Below are positions 1 through 8,764 of a stretch of DNA of 64,000 bases, one piece after another. The stretch covers positions 128,407 to 192,406 of the forward strand of contig JAWKOD010000007.1 of the NCBI GenBank assembly GCA_041391385.1, read 5' to 3'. A program made the position numbers and the translations under genes. Position 1 is the stretch's first letter, and each line of letters starts with the position of its first letter. A model generated the notes under the pieces. It was not told the origin of the DNA. It searched no databases and worked only from the letters and a program-made list of their open reading frames with translations. The DNA is from CANIGN01 sp041391385. Its GTDB lineage: Bacteria; Bdellovibrionota; UBA2428.

Positions 1-346
1 CAACTACCTTTGAACCTTCAAAAGCGGGCCGTATATGATTAGCATTTATCTCGAGCCCCACACAGCGAGCTTGCTCAGGGTCTACGCAGTAATTAGCAGC
101 CGCGCTACAAATACTCTCAGCCAATACGACATTGGCCCCCCCATTGGCTATTCCCATAGGCTGGCGGGTTCGGTGATCTACAGGCATAGTCGCTTTAATA
201 TAGTCAGCCCCTATCTCTATAACTTCAATCCCTAGCCATTCAGCACAGGTTTTTTCGGCTCTAATTGCAAAATCTTCGATGCTGACATCATTAAACCAAA
301 TCGCCACACATTGATTAAACACCTTTTTCAAGCGAGTGTGAATCAT
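1..346 (-). CDS. Hotdog-fold (PaaI/MenI-like) acyl-CoA thioesterase, C-terminal part cut by window edge
   Basis: The minus-strand frame is open from an ATG at 346 (in-frame stop just upstream at 359-361) to the window edge, about 115 residues. Residues such as MPVDHRTRQPMGI, then GGANVVLAES and a later LEINANHIRP segment match the YdiI/MenI branch of the hotdog thioesterases, which hydrolyse acyl-CoA (for example 1,4-dihydroxy-2-naphthoyl-CoA). One oddity is that the usual His-Gly-Gly of the active-site loop is Asn-Gly-Gly here, while the catalytic Glu that follows (LAES) is present. The substrate cannot be decided. It is transcribed divergently from the glycosyltransferase at 371. Confidence 0.75.
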   Translation of the reverse strand, partial: MIHTRLKKVFNQCVAIWFNDVSIEDFAIRAEKTCAEWLGIEVIEIGADYIKATMPVDHRTRQPMGIANGGANVVLAESICSAAANYCVDPEQARCVGLEINANHIRPAFEGSKVV

Positions 347-370
347 GTAGATTAAAAACTACAAACTTAA

Positions 371-1426
371 ATGATGACTCGTAACTCGCTCGACATAGTT
401 ATTCGATTTTCTAGCCTTGGAGACATCGTTCTCTGCTCTGCGTTCATTGAGAAACTTGCTCGCCAAAAAGATCCACACCAAATCATATTTGCCACTCAAA
501 GCTCATTTAGAGATATTGTGAGTACATTTAAGCAAGCACCTCACAAAATCTGGGCCCTCCCCTCGTCATCTTTGTCAGTTTTCTTTAAAACATGGGGACT
601 TCTCAATAGTGAGCACTCTCAGCGCCCGCTTCACTCCCTGAGAGTCTACGATCTTCACGGGGTTCCAAAGTCCTTTTTTCTCAAATGTGCTGCCTTTATT
701 TTTGCCCTTACGCACGGAATTGATTACGTGAGCTCAACAACATCTAAAAAAAGCATCCGCAGATGGCTCACTCTTTTGTTCAAAAAAGACCTCATGGGGC
801 AACGTCACGTCTATGCCGAACACCAAAAGCTCATCACTTCATCCCCTGAAATTCTCCTTCCACAACTCACGCATAAACACTCAAGCCCTCACTATTCCCA
901 AGACAGAGTTAAAAAAATCTTAATTGCTCCTGACAGCCAGCACTGGAAAAAGAAATGGCCCGTAACTCTATGGGAAGAATTTTTTCGACTCGCATATATT
1001 TCTATTCCCAATGCGGAGTATACACTCGTAGGCGGAATTGATGTTTTCCCTATGGACTTCCTAGATCAACTGAAAGAAAGCTATGGCCAGCGATTTCAAA
1101 ATAAACTCGGACAACTTCCCCTAGTGGACCTGCCTCGTATTGCAGCCGAGCACGACCTCACGCTCTGTGGAAATTCCGCTTGGCAGCATATATCTGAGTC
1201 CGTGTCCGTTCCCGTCATTTCACTCCCAGGCCCCATCGTAAAAGGTTTTGGATTTTCTCCTTTTTTAGAAGATTCACGAGAATTAGAGGTGCACCTCAAT
1301 TGTCGTCCCTGTACACGGCATGGTGGTGGAGTCTGCCACATGAAAGGCGACAACTTTCACGCCTGTATGAAGCGAATTAGCCCTGAGCTTTTGCTCAAAA
1401 ATACCAAGGAACTATTGCGTTTATGA
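371..1426 (+). CDS. Glycosyltransferase family 9, heptosyltransferase-like (LPS core)
   Basis: This 351-residue protein begins with IRFSSLGDIVLCSAF near residues 11-25, the N-terminal signature of ADP-heptose:LPS heptosyltransferases (GT9). It ends with a cysteine-rich CRPCTRHGGGVCHM block and a CMKRI motif typical of the family. It would add heptose to lipid A-Kdo or the inner core on the cytoplasmic face of the inner membrane. Two ATGs are adjacent at 371 and 374. The stop overlaps the start of waaA by 4 bases (ATGA), so the two are translationally coupled, which fits a joint role in LPS core assembly. Which heptosyltransferase (WaaC, F or Q type) cannot be told. Confidence 0.85.
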   Translation: MMTRNSLDIVIRFSSLGDIVLCSAFIEKLARQKDPHQIIFATQSSFRDIVSTFKQAPHKIWALPSSSLSVFFKTWGLLNSEHSQRPLHSLRVYDLHGVPKSFFLKCAAFIFALTHGIDYVSSTTSKKSIRRWLTLLFKKDLMGQRHVYAEHQKLITSSPEILLPQLTHKHSSPHYSQDRVKKILIAPDSQHWKKKWPVTLWEEFFRLAYISIPNAEYTLVGGIDVFPMDFLDQLKESYGQRFQNKLGQLPLVDLPRIAAEHDLTLCGNSAWQHISESVSVPVISLPGPIVKGFGFSPFLEDSRELEVHLNCRPCTRHGGGVCHMKGDNFHACMKRISPELLLKNTKELLRL

Positions 1427-2646
1427 ACTTAAGTAAACTCGGAAGTCTTCTTTACCGTGGAGTTGAATTTCTATGCATGAATATTAGCGCTTCACATAAA
1501 GTGACAATGACTCTCGACTATCGACGCCGCTGGCAAAGCTTCCTGCCTAAAAAATCCCCCGAGCTCCCGAGCTTATGGATCCATGGTGCCAGCGTTGGAG
1601 AACTTGAAGATTTAGCAGCCTTTTACGGAAACGCTGAACTTGTAAAGAAAGCTGGTTATTCTCAAGAGCAACTCATCATAACTAGCTCATCTCCTTCTGC
1701 AGAAGAATTTCTAGAAAAACTAAAGAAAAAAATAAATCCTCTCTATGCCGGCCCTATTCCTCCCGACGTCCTTCCACGCGTAAAAGAATTTTTTAATTTT
1801 TTAAAGCCAGAACTTCTCATACTTAGCCAATCAGACGTATGGCCCGTGCTCTTAAGTATAGCCAAAGACAACTTAGCTAAAGGCGCTATATGGCTTCCAC
1901 ATAAAGAACAAAGTGCCGCTTGGGCGCGAAACATGCTCCTAGCTCCAATCGTAAAAACTGTCGGCCAACGCAGACAAGAAGCTCCAAATCCATTGCCTTC
2001 TGCACGATCAGAATTTGTAGGCAGTCCCCGCATTGACCGCATACTTGAACGCATTCAAGAAAGTAAATCAAAGCCACATCCGCTACAAGATATTTTACCG
2101 GCTAACGATAAAACATCGTCCAAGAAAATTAGGATTTTAATCGGCTCGGCATGGAAAGAAGATGCCAAGCTCATGAGCGAAGCTCTCAGCAAAATACGCC
2201 TGGAAGATCAAAATAAATTTGAAGTCATTGTCATTCCGCATGACACAAAGAACCCCACCGAAGTATCTGCAATTTCCTCTTATCTAGGAAAAAATATTAT
2301 TTCACGAGAGGGAATTTTGCTTGAAGCCTACAACGGCTTCGCCCTTGCCTTTGTAGGCGGAGCTTTTAGAACTGGCTTGCATAATATCATTGAACCATTG
2401 GCCTGGGGGATTCCCACTTTTTGCGGCACTGACACTCACAAACAACCAGATGCGCCCTTTTACATCTCACAGGGATCGTTAAAAAGAGTAAACAACTCCG
2501 AAGACTTAAGGGAACTTCTTATAGCTACTCTAGAAGATAACTTTCTATTTAAAGAATGGAAAGAAAAAGCAAAAGACGCCCAACAACTACTCTCTTCTCA
2601 AAGTGGCGCATCCGAAAGACTCGTAAAACTGATTAATGAATCTTAA
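1423..2646 (+). CDS. waaA: 3-deoxy-D-manno-octulosonic acid (Kdo) transferase
   Basis: 407 residues. Family GT30 features are WIHGASVGE near residue 53, whose Glu is the catalytic base in WaaA, a TSSSPSAEEF loop, and FVGGAFRTGLHNIIEPLAW in the C-terminal domain, which matches the nucleotide-sugar binding VGGS...GGHNPLEP block. It transfers Kdo from CMP-Kdo to lipid IVA. It overlaps the upstream GT9 gene by 4 bases. Its stop overlaps the stop of the convergent cytochrome-like gene. The sequence is somewhat divergent: the usual GSxxxGE motif reads GSAWKED. Confidence 0.85.
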   Translation: MNLSKLGSLLYRGVEFLCMNISASHKVTMTLDYRRRWQSFLPKKSPELPSLWIHGASVGELEDLAAFYGNAELVKKAGYSQEQLIITSSSPSAEEFLEKLKKKINPLYAGPIPPDVLPRVKEFFNFLKPELLILSQSDVWPVLLSIAKDNLAKGAIWLPHKEQSAAWARNMLLAPIVKTVGQRRQEAPNPLPSARSEFVGSPRIDRILERIQESKSKPHPLQDILPANDKTSSKKIRILIGSAWKEDAKLMSEALSKIRLEDQNKFEVIVIPHDTKNPTEVSAISSYLGKNIISREGILLEAYNGFALAFVGGAFRTGLHNIIEPLAWGIPTFCGTDTHKQPDAPFYISQGSLKRVNNSEDLRELLIATLEDNFLFKEWKEKAKDAQQLLSSQSGASERLVKLINES

Positions 2647-3305
2647 AGTTTAGACCAAGGCCTTATCCAAGTTTTCTGAACGGCGTGTTTGATACTCTCA
2701 AGAGATGTAGATTGCTTCCAATTCAAACTTTTATATCTCAACTTCGCCTCTGACGACTCGGGCCAAGTCTCTAGCTTTTTCACAAACAATTCTTTTTCTT
2801 TTTCAGTCATCCAAAACTTCCCTGGAGTCGTCAAAGGTCTTTCATCTTCAGCATGGCACTGCAAGCAAAGCTCCGGATTCTTATCAGATATCACTGCTTC
2901 TTGTGATGTGAGATGAAGAGAAAAGGCTTCATACTCTCCGTTTTCTCTATTCAACTGAACGATTTCTAGACTTGAGGCTGAGTGCTCCTCTTCTTCATCC
3001 GCATAGAGAGTTCCACAATTAAAACTCATGACCATGCTAGAATCCTCATTATGAATGAGTATGCGAGGACAATCTACTGATGCGGCTTGAACGGAAGTAC
3101 TCTCTTTTAAGGCAAGAAAGTTTTTTCTCAAAAAAGCTGGTATTTTTTCAGATTTCATAAAATCAGATACTGAACGAGGGTTTTCCCTTGAGACAATATC
3201 TTCAATATTTTCCAAATGAAAAGCCGCTTCAGAGTTCAATGCACACAAAGAAGCAAGCCATAAAAAGGCACCCCCCTTATAGTTATTGATGCACCTATTT
3301 CCCAT
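2643..3305 (-). CDS. Secreted protein with one CxxCH heme-binding motif
   Basis: 220 residues with an N-terminal hydrophobic segment (AFLWLASLCALNSEAAF), probably a Sec signal peptide. A single CLQCH motif near residue 148 is the covalent heme c attachment motif, followed by a possible distal Met ligand (KFWMTEKEK). The rest is not recognised. It may be a periplasmic mono-heme protein or cytochrome-like domain. It is convergent with waaA, their stops overlapping by a few bases, and divergent from the ABC gene at 3335. Function unknown; heme binding is inferred from the motif alone. Confidence 0.7.
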   Translation of the reverse strand: MGNRCINNYKGGAFLWLASLCALNSEAAFHLENIEDIVSRENPRSVSDFMKSEKIPAFLRKNFLALKESTSVQAASVDCPRILIHNEDSSMVMSFNCGTLYADEEEEHSASSLEIVQLNRENGEYEAFSLHLTSQEAVISDKNPELCLQCHAEDERPLTTPGKFWMTEKEKELFVKKLETWPESSEAKLRYKSLNWKQSTSLESIKHAVQKTWIRPWSKL

Positions 3306-3334
3306 AATGATTAAAAGGGAAACTAATAGTAATT

Positions 3335-4147
3335 GTGCGGCGCATTCAACTCCAGATTCCTTCTGTAAAGGAAAAGAAAGAGAGTCAAATTACCGAAGTC
3401 CCAAAAGACTCCCGAATCAGCCACCATGGAGTCGTGGGCTATGAATTAAAAATAGAAAATCTCTCGTATCACGTGAATGAAAAACAAATACTTCACGACA
3501 TTAACTTTTCACTAAGCGGTGGAAACTTTGTTGCACTTCTTGGGGAAAATGGCTCCGGAAAATCCACGCTTCTTGATCTCATTATGGGATTTAGAATTCC
3601 TAAAGCAGGAAAGATTTTTGTCGACAGTAAAGAACCCCACATTGATGACCTCACACTCAAAGCCAACACTATTTACCTCTCAGAAAAGATGGACGTTCCT
3701 GTTTATTGGAAAATTTCAGACTACCTCGATTTCCACAAACACTTCTACCCAAGCTACTCCGCAGAACTCGAAGAGCAGTACATGCACGAATACAAAATAA
3801 AAAGAGACACGAATTTCCGATCTCTCTCGGCAGGTGAAAACAAGCGCGCACAAATTGTGGCAGCACTCGCCTCAAACCCTCAGTTAATACTTATCGACGA
3901 AATTACAGCGGTACTCGACATTGTTGGAAGACAAAAATTCATGGGACATCTCTCGAATCTCGCACAAAGAGGCTGCACTATTGTTCTCGCGACAAATATT
4001 CTAGAAAACATAGAACTCTTCACTTCTCACCTTATACTTCTCAACAAGGGTCAGCTCTCTTATTTCGGGGACATTAAAAGTTTTATGAAAAATCAAAAGC
4101 CCAGCCTTTTCATTGAACAAATAGCAGCTGTGCTAGAAGCAGCATAA
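3335..4147 (+). CDS. ABC transporter ATP-binding protein
   Basis: 270 residues. Walker A is GENGSGKST near residue 70, the ABC signature is LSAGENKRAQ, and Walker B is LILIDEIT. These show an ABC ATPase of the drug/lipid exporter (ABC-2) type. The longest frame starts at GTG 3335. A second possible start is GTG 3434, which places the protein start just before the typical YELKIENLSYH beta strand and has GGAG a few bases upstream. The gene is followed after 9 bases by a membrane protein, its likely permease partner. Substrate unknown. Confidence 0.85.
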   Translation: MRRIQLQIPSVKEKKESQITEVPKDSRISHHGVVGYELKIENLSYHVNEKQILHDINFSLSGGNFVALLGENGSGKSTLLDLIMGFRIPKAGKIFVDSKEPHIDDLTLKANTIYLSEKMDVPVYWKISDYLDFHKHFYPSYSAELEEQYMHEYKIKRDTNFRSLSAGENKRAQIVAALASNPQLILIDEITAVLDIVGRQKFMGHLSNLAQRGCTIVLATNILENIELFTSHLILLNKGQLSYFGDIKSFMKNQKPSLFIEQIAAVLEAA

Positions 4148-4156
4148 GGAGCAACC

Positions 4157-4846
4157 ATGAACACTCTATTCTTCTTCATAAAAAGAGATTTTAAAGACAA
4201 CCTACCCTTATGGACCGCTCCACTCGTACTCTTCTCTATGCTCTTTACACTAACCCTTCTTTGGAGAAGTCATATCCTCACTACAAAGCTATCCATTACC
4301 ATTCTTCAAATTTGTACTTTTCTTTTTATTTTTGTATCGGCAACCCTCTATGGAAAATACTTAAATTCAGTCGTTGGAACCTCACTCCAAGTAAGAACGC
4401 AAATGTCACTGACGCGTAATTATCTCTTTTCGCTCCCTATAACTCGCAGTCGCCTTTTTTGGTTTAATCAAGTAAGGCTCTTACTCCCACTTTTCCCATT
4501 CGTAATTTTTGCAACAGCTTTTATCGTTACATTTAATCCAGTAGTTTCCAAAATCACTGCCAACGGACTTTTCCTGGTTGGCTTTGCCCTCTCATGGTTA
4601 CTCCTAAACTATTTTTCTTGGATATGTTATTTAGTAGAGCGCTCTTTCGAAAACCGCAGCCTAACTCATGCATTTAGAGGCTTTTTTCTCTTTAACCCTA
4701 TTCTGCTCTTAACGATCTACTATTGTTTTTTGAAAAACATTCCTGAGCTTGTCATGGGTGGATGGAACCCTCTTTTTCTTTTAGCGTTTCTAATGCCCGT
4801 TATGATGATGTCTCTTAATTATCTAAACTGGCTTAAAAGAGAATAA
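4157..4846 (+). CDS. ABC-2-type membrane permease (putative)
   Basis: 229 residues with about six hydrophobic segments separated by short basic loops, the layout of ABC-2 permeases. A strong AAGGAG ribosome binding site sits just before the ATG and overlaps the end of the ATPase gene, so both are one operon. No family-specific motif is recognised, and the assignment rests on topology and on the adjacent ATPase. Substrate unknown. Confidence 0.7.
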   Translation: MNTLFFFIKRDFKDNLPLWTAPLVLFSMLFTLTLLWRSHILTTKLSITILQICTFLFIFVSATLYGKYLNSVVGTSLQVRTQMSLTRNYLFSLPITRSRLFWFNQVRLLLPLFPFVIFATAFIVTFNPVVSKITANGLFLVGFALSWLLLNYFSWICYLVERSFENRSLTHAFRGFFLFNPILLLTIYYCFLKNIPELVMGGWNPLFLLAFLMPVMMMSLNYLNWLKRE

Positions 4847-4866
4847 GAGAAATCAAGTAGTAAAGA

Positions 4867-6168
4867 CTAATCATCTTCATCCGAACGGTTGTCGACTTCT
4901 AAAACTTCGAACAAAGGAACACCCTTATCGTTTACCTCTAGAATCTTAAAAGTATACGGGCCATCAAAAATTAAAGTTCCCACAGGAGGAAGAGTTCCAC
5001 CCGTTTTTTTAAGGATATAACCGTTTAAAGTTGAATAACTTGCTTCAAGCGGAAGGTTTTCATCAAATCGCTCATTAAAATCAATAATACTTGTTTCACC
5101 CGTTAATACACGAGGCCCACCCATTGGCCCCTCAAATCCCGCATCACTTGGATCATCGTGTTCATCACGAATATCACCCACAATTTCCTCAATAAGATCT
5201 TCGAGCGTTAAAAGGCCCGTTATGACTCCTGTCTCATTTCGAACAAGGGCCAAATGAGTTCCCCACCTTTTCATGTCTCTTAGAATTTCACCGAGAGCGG
5301 AAATTTCTGAAACAAAATAGGGACGACGAATTGCGCGCGTCCAATTTGTGGCAATCATAACGCCACCCCTTTGCATTGTATTGAGCAAATCTTTTACGTG
5401 AATCGTGCCCACCATATCGTCAAAGCCATCTCTGTAAACGGGGTATCTAGAAAAAGACTCCTGAGCGATAAAGCGAGTTACTTCATCTAATGACATTTTC
5501 ATGTGAAGAGACTTTACCTTAGACTTTGGAGTCATAACGTCCTGCGCTCTATGATCAGAAAATTCCATAAGGTTCGACAGAGCCTCACCCGTTTCGGGAT
5601 CTAGGCCACCTTGTATCGTAGCCAATTCAATGGTCTGAGTAACTTCTTCCTCACTAAACGGGCTATAAACAGATTTACTTAAGTCAAAACCAAGCGCCCA
5701 AATAACAAAGCGACTTAATTTTTCCATAGCCCACGTAGCCGGGGCCAAAGGTTTCGAAACCCAGTACAAAAAACTTAAAGCGGCAGGTGCAAGAATCTCG
5801 GCAAACTGCCTGGCGAAAATCTTCGGCAGAACTTCAGCAAAAAAGATAACGATAAATGTGAATATTCCAATAACGATTGATATGCCCATCGGATAGAATT
5901 TCTGAGCCCAAAGAGTCATGAGTGAACTGGCAATAATGTTTGTAATGTTATTACCAATTAAAATAAGAATAAGAATACGCTCAGGCTGATGAACCCAAAC
6001 CTTAAGCATTTTACGCCAAGGACGCTTAGATGTAAGTAAGCGCTCAATCTCTAGTCGACCTAAGCTTGTTAAAGCTGTTTCAGTGCCTGAAAAGCAAAAG
6101 CTAATAAAAGTAAAGAATAAGGCGATCCAAGGAAACCAATCCACAATTGAACTTAAGTATAGAATCAC
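4867..6168 (-). CDS. HlyC/CorC-family membrane protein (CNNM/DUF21 + CBS pair + CorC domain)
   Basis: 433 residues in three parts. An N-terminal DUF21/CNNM membrane domain (residues about 1-190) contains FCFSGTETALTSLGRLE. A tandem CBS pair (about 205-330) includes FSRYPVYRDGFDDMVGTIHV and GVITGLLTLEDLIEEIVG. A C-terminal CorC/HlyC transporter-associated domain spans about 350-430. The family is linked to Mg2+/cation transport or resistance (CorB/YfjD, MpfA). It is monocistronic, convergent with the ABC pair upstream on the plus strand. The family is certain; the substrate is inferred from relatives. Confidence 0.9.
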   Translation of the reverse strand: MILYLSSIVDWFPWIALFFTFISFCFSGTETALTSLGRLEIERLLTSKRPWRKMLKVWVHQPERILILILIGNNITNIIASSLMTLWAQKFYPMGISIVIGIFTFIVIFFAEVLPKIFARQFAEILAPAALSFLYWVSKPLAPATWAMEKLSRFVIWALGFDLSKSVYSPFSEEEVTQTIELATIQGGLDPETGEALSNLMEFSDHRAQDVMTPKSKVKSLHMKMSLDEVTRFIAQESFSRYPVYRDGFDDMVGTIHVKDLLNTMQRGGVMIATNWTRAIRRPYFVSEISALGEILRDMKRWGTHLALVRNETGVITGLLTLEDLIEEIVGDIRDEHDDPSDAGFEGPMGGPRVLTGETSIIDFNERFDENLPLEASYSTLNGYILKKTGGTLPPVGTLIFDGPYTFKILEVNDKGVPLFEVLEVDNRSDEDD

Positions 6169-6218
6169 TGCACAGAAATAGACAAGGCAAGAGATGATTT
6201 TTTAAGCCCAAAACAAAA

Positions 6219-6253
6219 GGAGGGGCGCTAAGCTCAATGCCTAGCGCCCCTCC
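6219..6253 (-). terminator. Intrinsic terminator after the metalloprotease gene
   Basis: A 12-bp perfect stem, GGAGGGGCGCTA paired with TAGCGCCCCTCC, has an 11-base loop and is followed on the minus strand by TTTTGTTTT. It lies about 30 bases past the stop of the metalloprotease gene at 6285, so it ends that transcript. Confidence 0.85.
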
Positions 6254-6284
6254 CTTGGGTTCTCTTGATTTACATCAAGTTAGC

Positions 6285-8216
6285 TTAGAGGTTTTCGTCA
6301 ACACAACTAATCTGAGCTGAGAATTCAGTACCCAAAACTTCACTCAAGCGATCTTGAGTCATTTTACGGAACTCTTGCAAGTTCTCAAGGGCGAGTTTAG
6401 CAGCTTCAGTGTCAGATCCTTTTTCAGCTTTAAGAGAGTCCTCTAATCCATCTTCACAAACTATGTCTGCGAGAGTTTTAGCAACGTAGGACTTAACAGC
6501 AGCTACGTTTTTCTCAGGTCTTCCGGGAACTTCAAAGAAACGGACCCACGTATTCATGCTTCTCTCAGCAGACTCTCCGTAAAGGAGGATTCCATCACTA
6601 TACTTAGTGAAGTGTGGAAGGATATCATCCTTAGGCCATACGGGAGCTTCTGTAGTTCCTTTTCCGATGAAAAGGTCACGAGTACGAATAAAGCGAGTCA
6701 CATGATGCATGTAAGCGTTGTTATCTGCATCGTCGCGTGAACACTCCGCAGAACCTGTGTGTCTTGCGATGTTACCAACATTCTCGTCTGTGCAGAACAT
6801 GTTACGAACAGTCGGCTCTTTAAAAGCGTAGCCGTAATCAATAGCCATTTTGTCGTAGCTAGCAATTCTGTTTTTGTGTCTGTAAGGACGGCTAAGGTAT
6901 TCCATGATGGAAACAGACACATTGCCCTCAGAATTATCATCACTTGCGAAAAGATTTCCGCGGAAGTTGTGCCTTAATCCCATGTTGTGGCCCAATTCGT
7001 GAGCAACAAGCTCACGGAAGTAACCTGTCATGTATTCTTCATAAGTCATTCCTTCAGGAACTATTTCGAAGTCAAGCTTAGTCGCAGCCGCATCCTGAAG
7101 ACGAGGATCTTGCGAGTTAACATTAAACTTGTACTTACCGTTCAAGGCCAAAGCGTAACGAGGACCTTTTTGAGCTGTTCGCTCTTCAAAGAGACGATTT
7201 CTCGCATCTTTCAAAAGTTCATCCGCTCTTGCTTCTTCACCGATATCTCGAAGAGCAGCTGCTTCACGGTTCACTTGGAACCACTCAGTATAGATGCTTA
7301 CGATTTCAGGTCCTTGAACTAATACGTTAGAAGAAAGCATTGCGCCTGTTTCTTGGTCCGCTATGGATGGCCCAAGTCCACCGTAACCTGCTTTGTTTAC
7401 CAAGTCCCACTCAAGAACGTTTACGCGGATGTCTCCTGGCACAAGATCAGCAGCCAAGGGATCATTTGCATCAACAAATTCGTAAGTAAGGATGCGCTCT
7501 CCGATTTTATCTTCGAAAACATCATTCCAATCTTCAAGAGCTTGCTTAAATACGGGCTTAAACTCTTCTGGAACGTTTTTAACAAAGTAGTGCGTTTTGA
7601 TAGGATTCCCATCAGCATCAACATATGCGTGCTTGTGAGTTTTTGGCGTTTCAAAACGCTCAGTCATAAAATACCCAACACCTTCAGTGGCCACTTGAGG
7701 CTTAAAGTTGTTGTTTACTTCTCTGCGCTTTAAGTACCAGCGAGTTGTGAATTTAACTTGCTTCGCGTCGTTATCAGCAACTTGTTGAGGAGGATTGTTC
7801 GGAAAGAACAATTGCTCAATAGCAGCAGTCGCAGGAATTTCTTCCATCAAACCCAAGACATCAAAAAGGAGTGTCCCGTGGCTGTAACTTGCTTGCACCG
7901 TGCTTGCAGATATCCCTTTCAAATGAAGGTATTCTCCATTGGGGTCAAACATTTCAACAAGGTTTAAGTCTGCGCCAATGACTGAAAAGTCCATGTAGAT
8001 TTTATCAGCATCTTCACCTGAGATAGGGAATGCCATGATGTTTTCTCTATCTTTAAAGTCAGGCTTACAATCTTGAACACAGCCTTGAAGTACAAGGTAA
8101 GGCTTCAAAGTTTGAGAATCTATAACTTTGTTAGGATAAACATGAAGGGGAGTAAGGTCGGTTAATTTCAAACCGCCTCTTTGCTCATCTTCTTTGTCAT
8201 CCGTAGCAGTGATCAC
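6285..8216 (-). CDS. Metzincin-like zinc metalloprotease, catalytic part (frameshifted from its N-terminus)
   Basis: 643 residues. The zinc site HELGHNMGLRH near residue 405 fits HExxHxxGxxH, and SVSIMEYLS about 30 residues later is a plausible Met-turn, so this is a metzincin-type peptidase. It resembles large zinc-dependent lipoprotein proteases of the DUF4953/5117 kind, but that naming is tentative. The frame starts at a GTG overlapping the stop of the upstream lipoprotein fragment, with no ribosome binding site. Reading upstream in this frame gives LGKEHYFGGVITATDD, which continues naturally from the fragment at 8213-8560. One base appears missing near 8225-8240, so the original product was probably a single protein of about 755 residues. 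Confidence 0.8.
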   Translation of the reverse strand: MITATDDKEDEQRGGLKLTDLTPLHVYPNKVIDSQTLKPYLVLQGCVQDCKPDFKDRENIMAFPISGEDADKIYMDFSVIGADLNLVEMFDPNGEYLHLKGISASTVQASYSHGTLLFDVLGLMEEIPATAAIEQLFFPNNPPQQVADNDAKQVKFTTRWYLKRREVNNNFKPQVATEGVGYFMTERFETPKTHKHAYVDADGNPIKTHYFVKNVPEEFKPVFKQALEDWNDVFEDKIGERILTYEFVDANDPLAADLVPGDIRVNVLEWDLVNKAGYGGLGPSIADQETGAMLSSNVLVQGPEIVSIYTEWFQVNREAAALRDIGEEARADELLKDARNRLFEERTAQKGPRYALALNGKYKFNVNSQDPRLQDAAATKLDFEIVPEGMTYEEYMTGYFRELVAHELGHNMGLRHNFRGNLFASDDNSEGNVSVSIMEYLSRPYRHKNRIASYDKMAIDYGYAFKEPTVRNMFCTDENVGNIARHTGSAECSRDDADNNAYMHHVTRFIRTRDLFIGKGTTEAPVWPKDDILPHFTKYSDGILLYGESAERSMNTWVRFFEVPGRPEKNVAAVKSYVAKTLADIVCEDGLEDSLKAEKGSDTEAAKLALENLQEFRKMTQDRLSEVLGTEFSAQISCVDENL

Positions 8217-8560
8217 ACCACCGAAGTAGTGCTCTTTGCCAAGAGATGCTTTGGAAAGCCGATAAGAAGAGCTTCGGGGCTCTGAGTATCCGCATCGGGA
8301 TTTATTCGACGAATTTCACCATCGCGAATAAGTTGCTCAAAACGAGCACGTCCAACGACTCTGAGTTCGCCATCATCCGTGTCAAATGCTCTATCTGCAT
8401 CTACAGCAGCATTTACGCGACTCGCGTTCAGCTCTGCTAAAGATGGAGATTGACTTTTTGTTTTGCCACACGCACTCGACAACGCGAGCAAAGCCACTCC
8501 CAAGAAGAAAAATTTATTGTTTTGGCTATTACGCCCATTAGGTTTGAGAACCCCTCTCAT
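8213..8560 (-). CDS. Lipoprotein N-terminus of the metalloprotease, separated by a frameshift
   Basis: From ATG 8560, preceded by GAGAGGGG, the protein starts with a basic stretch and a hydrophobic core, FFFLGVALLALSSACGK, with a lipobox-like Cys, so it is a likely lipoprotein. A GTG at 8581 is a weaker start. The frame ends at a TGA at 8213-8215 shortly after FPKHLL. The next frame continues with a conserved-looking FGGVITATDD and the metalloprotease domain. I infer this is the membrane anchor and propeptide region of the same gene, split by a one-base indel. It could also be a separate gene using stop-start coupling (GTGTGA). Confidence 0.65.
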   Translation of the reverse strand: MRGVLKPNGRNSQNNKFFFLGVALLALSSACGKTKSQSPSLAELNASRVNAAVDADRAFDTDDGELRVVGRARFEQLIRDGEIRRINPDADTQSPEALLIGFPKHLLAKSTTSVV

Positions 8561-8764
8561 AAAACCCCTCTCTTTTCTCACTCATAACGCCCATCCATGA
8601 TGGTTCCCCGCGTTTGAATTGAAACGAACTCTATTCGATATCCTAAAAAAATCAAAAACTTAATTACTAAAAAGCCTTACACGACTTCGACGTTTTTATG
8701 CCCAATGTGTCACTTATGCGTTTCAAAGAGAGGAAAACTAGATTAAACAACTACCCGGTGCAGC

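Noticed and set aside
7353..7733. A 126-residue plus-strand frame inside the metalloprotease gene
   Set aside because: Antisense shadow of the metzincin domain, which has clear motifs on the minus strand.
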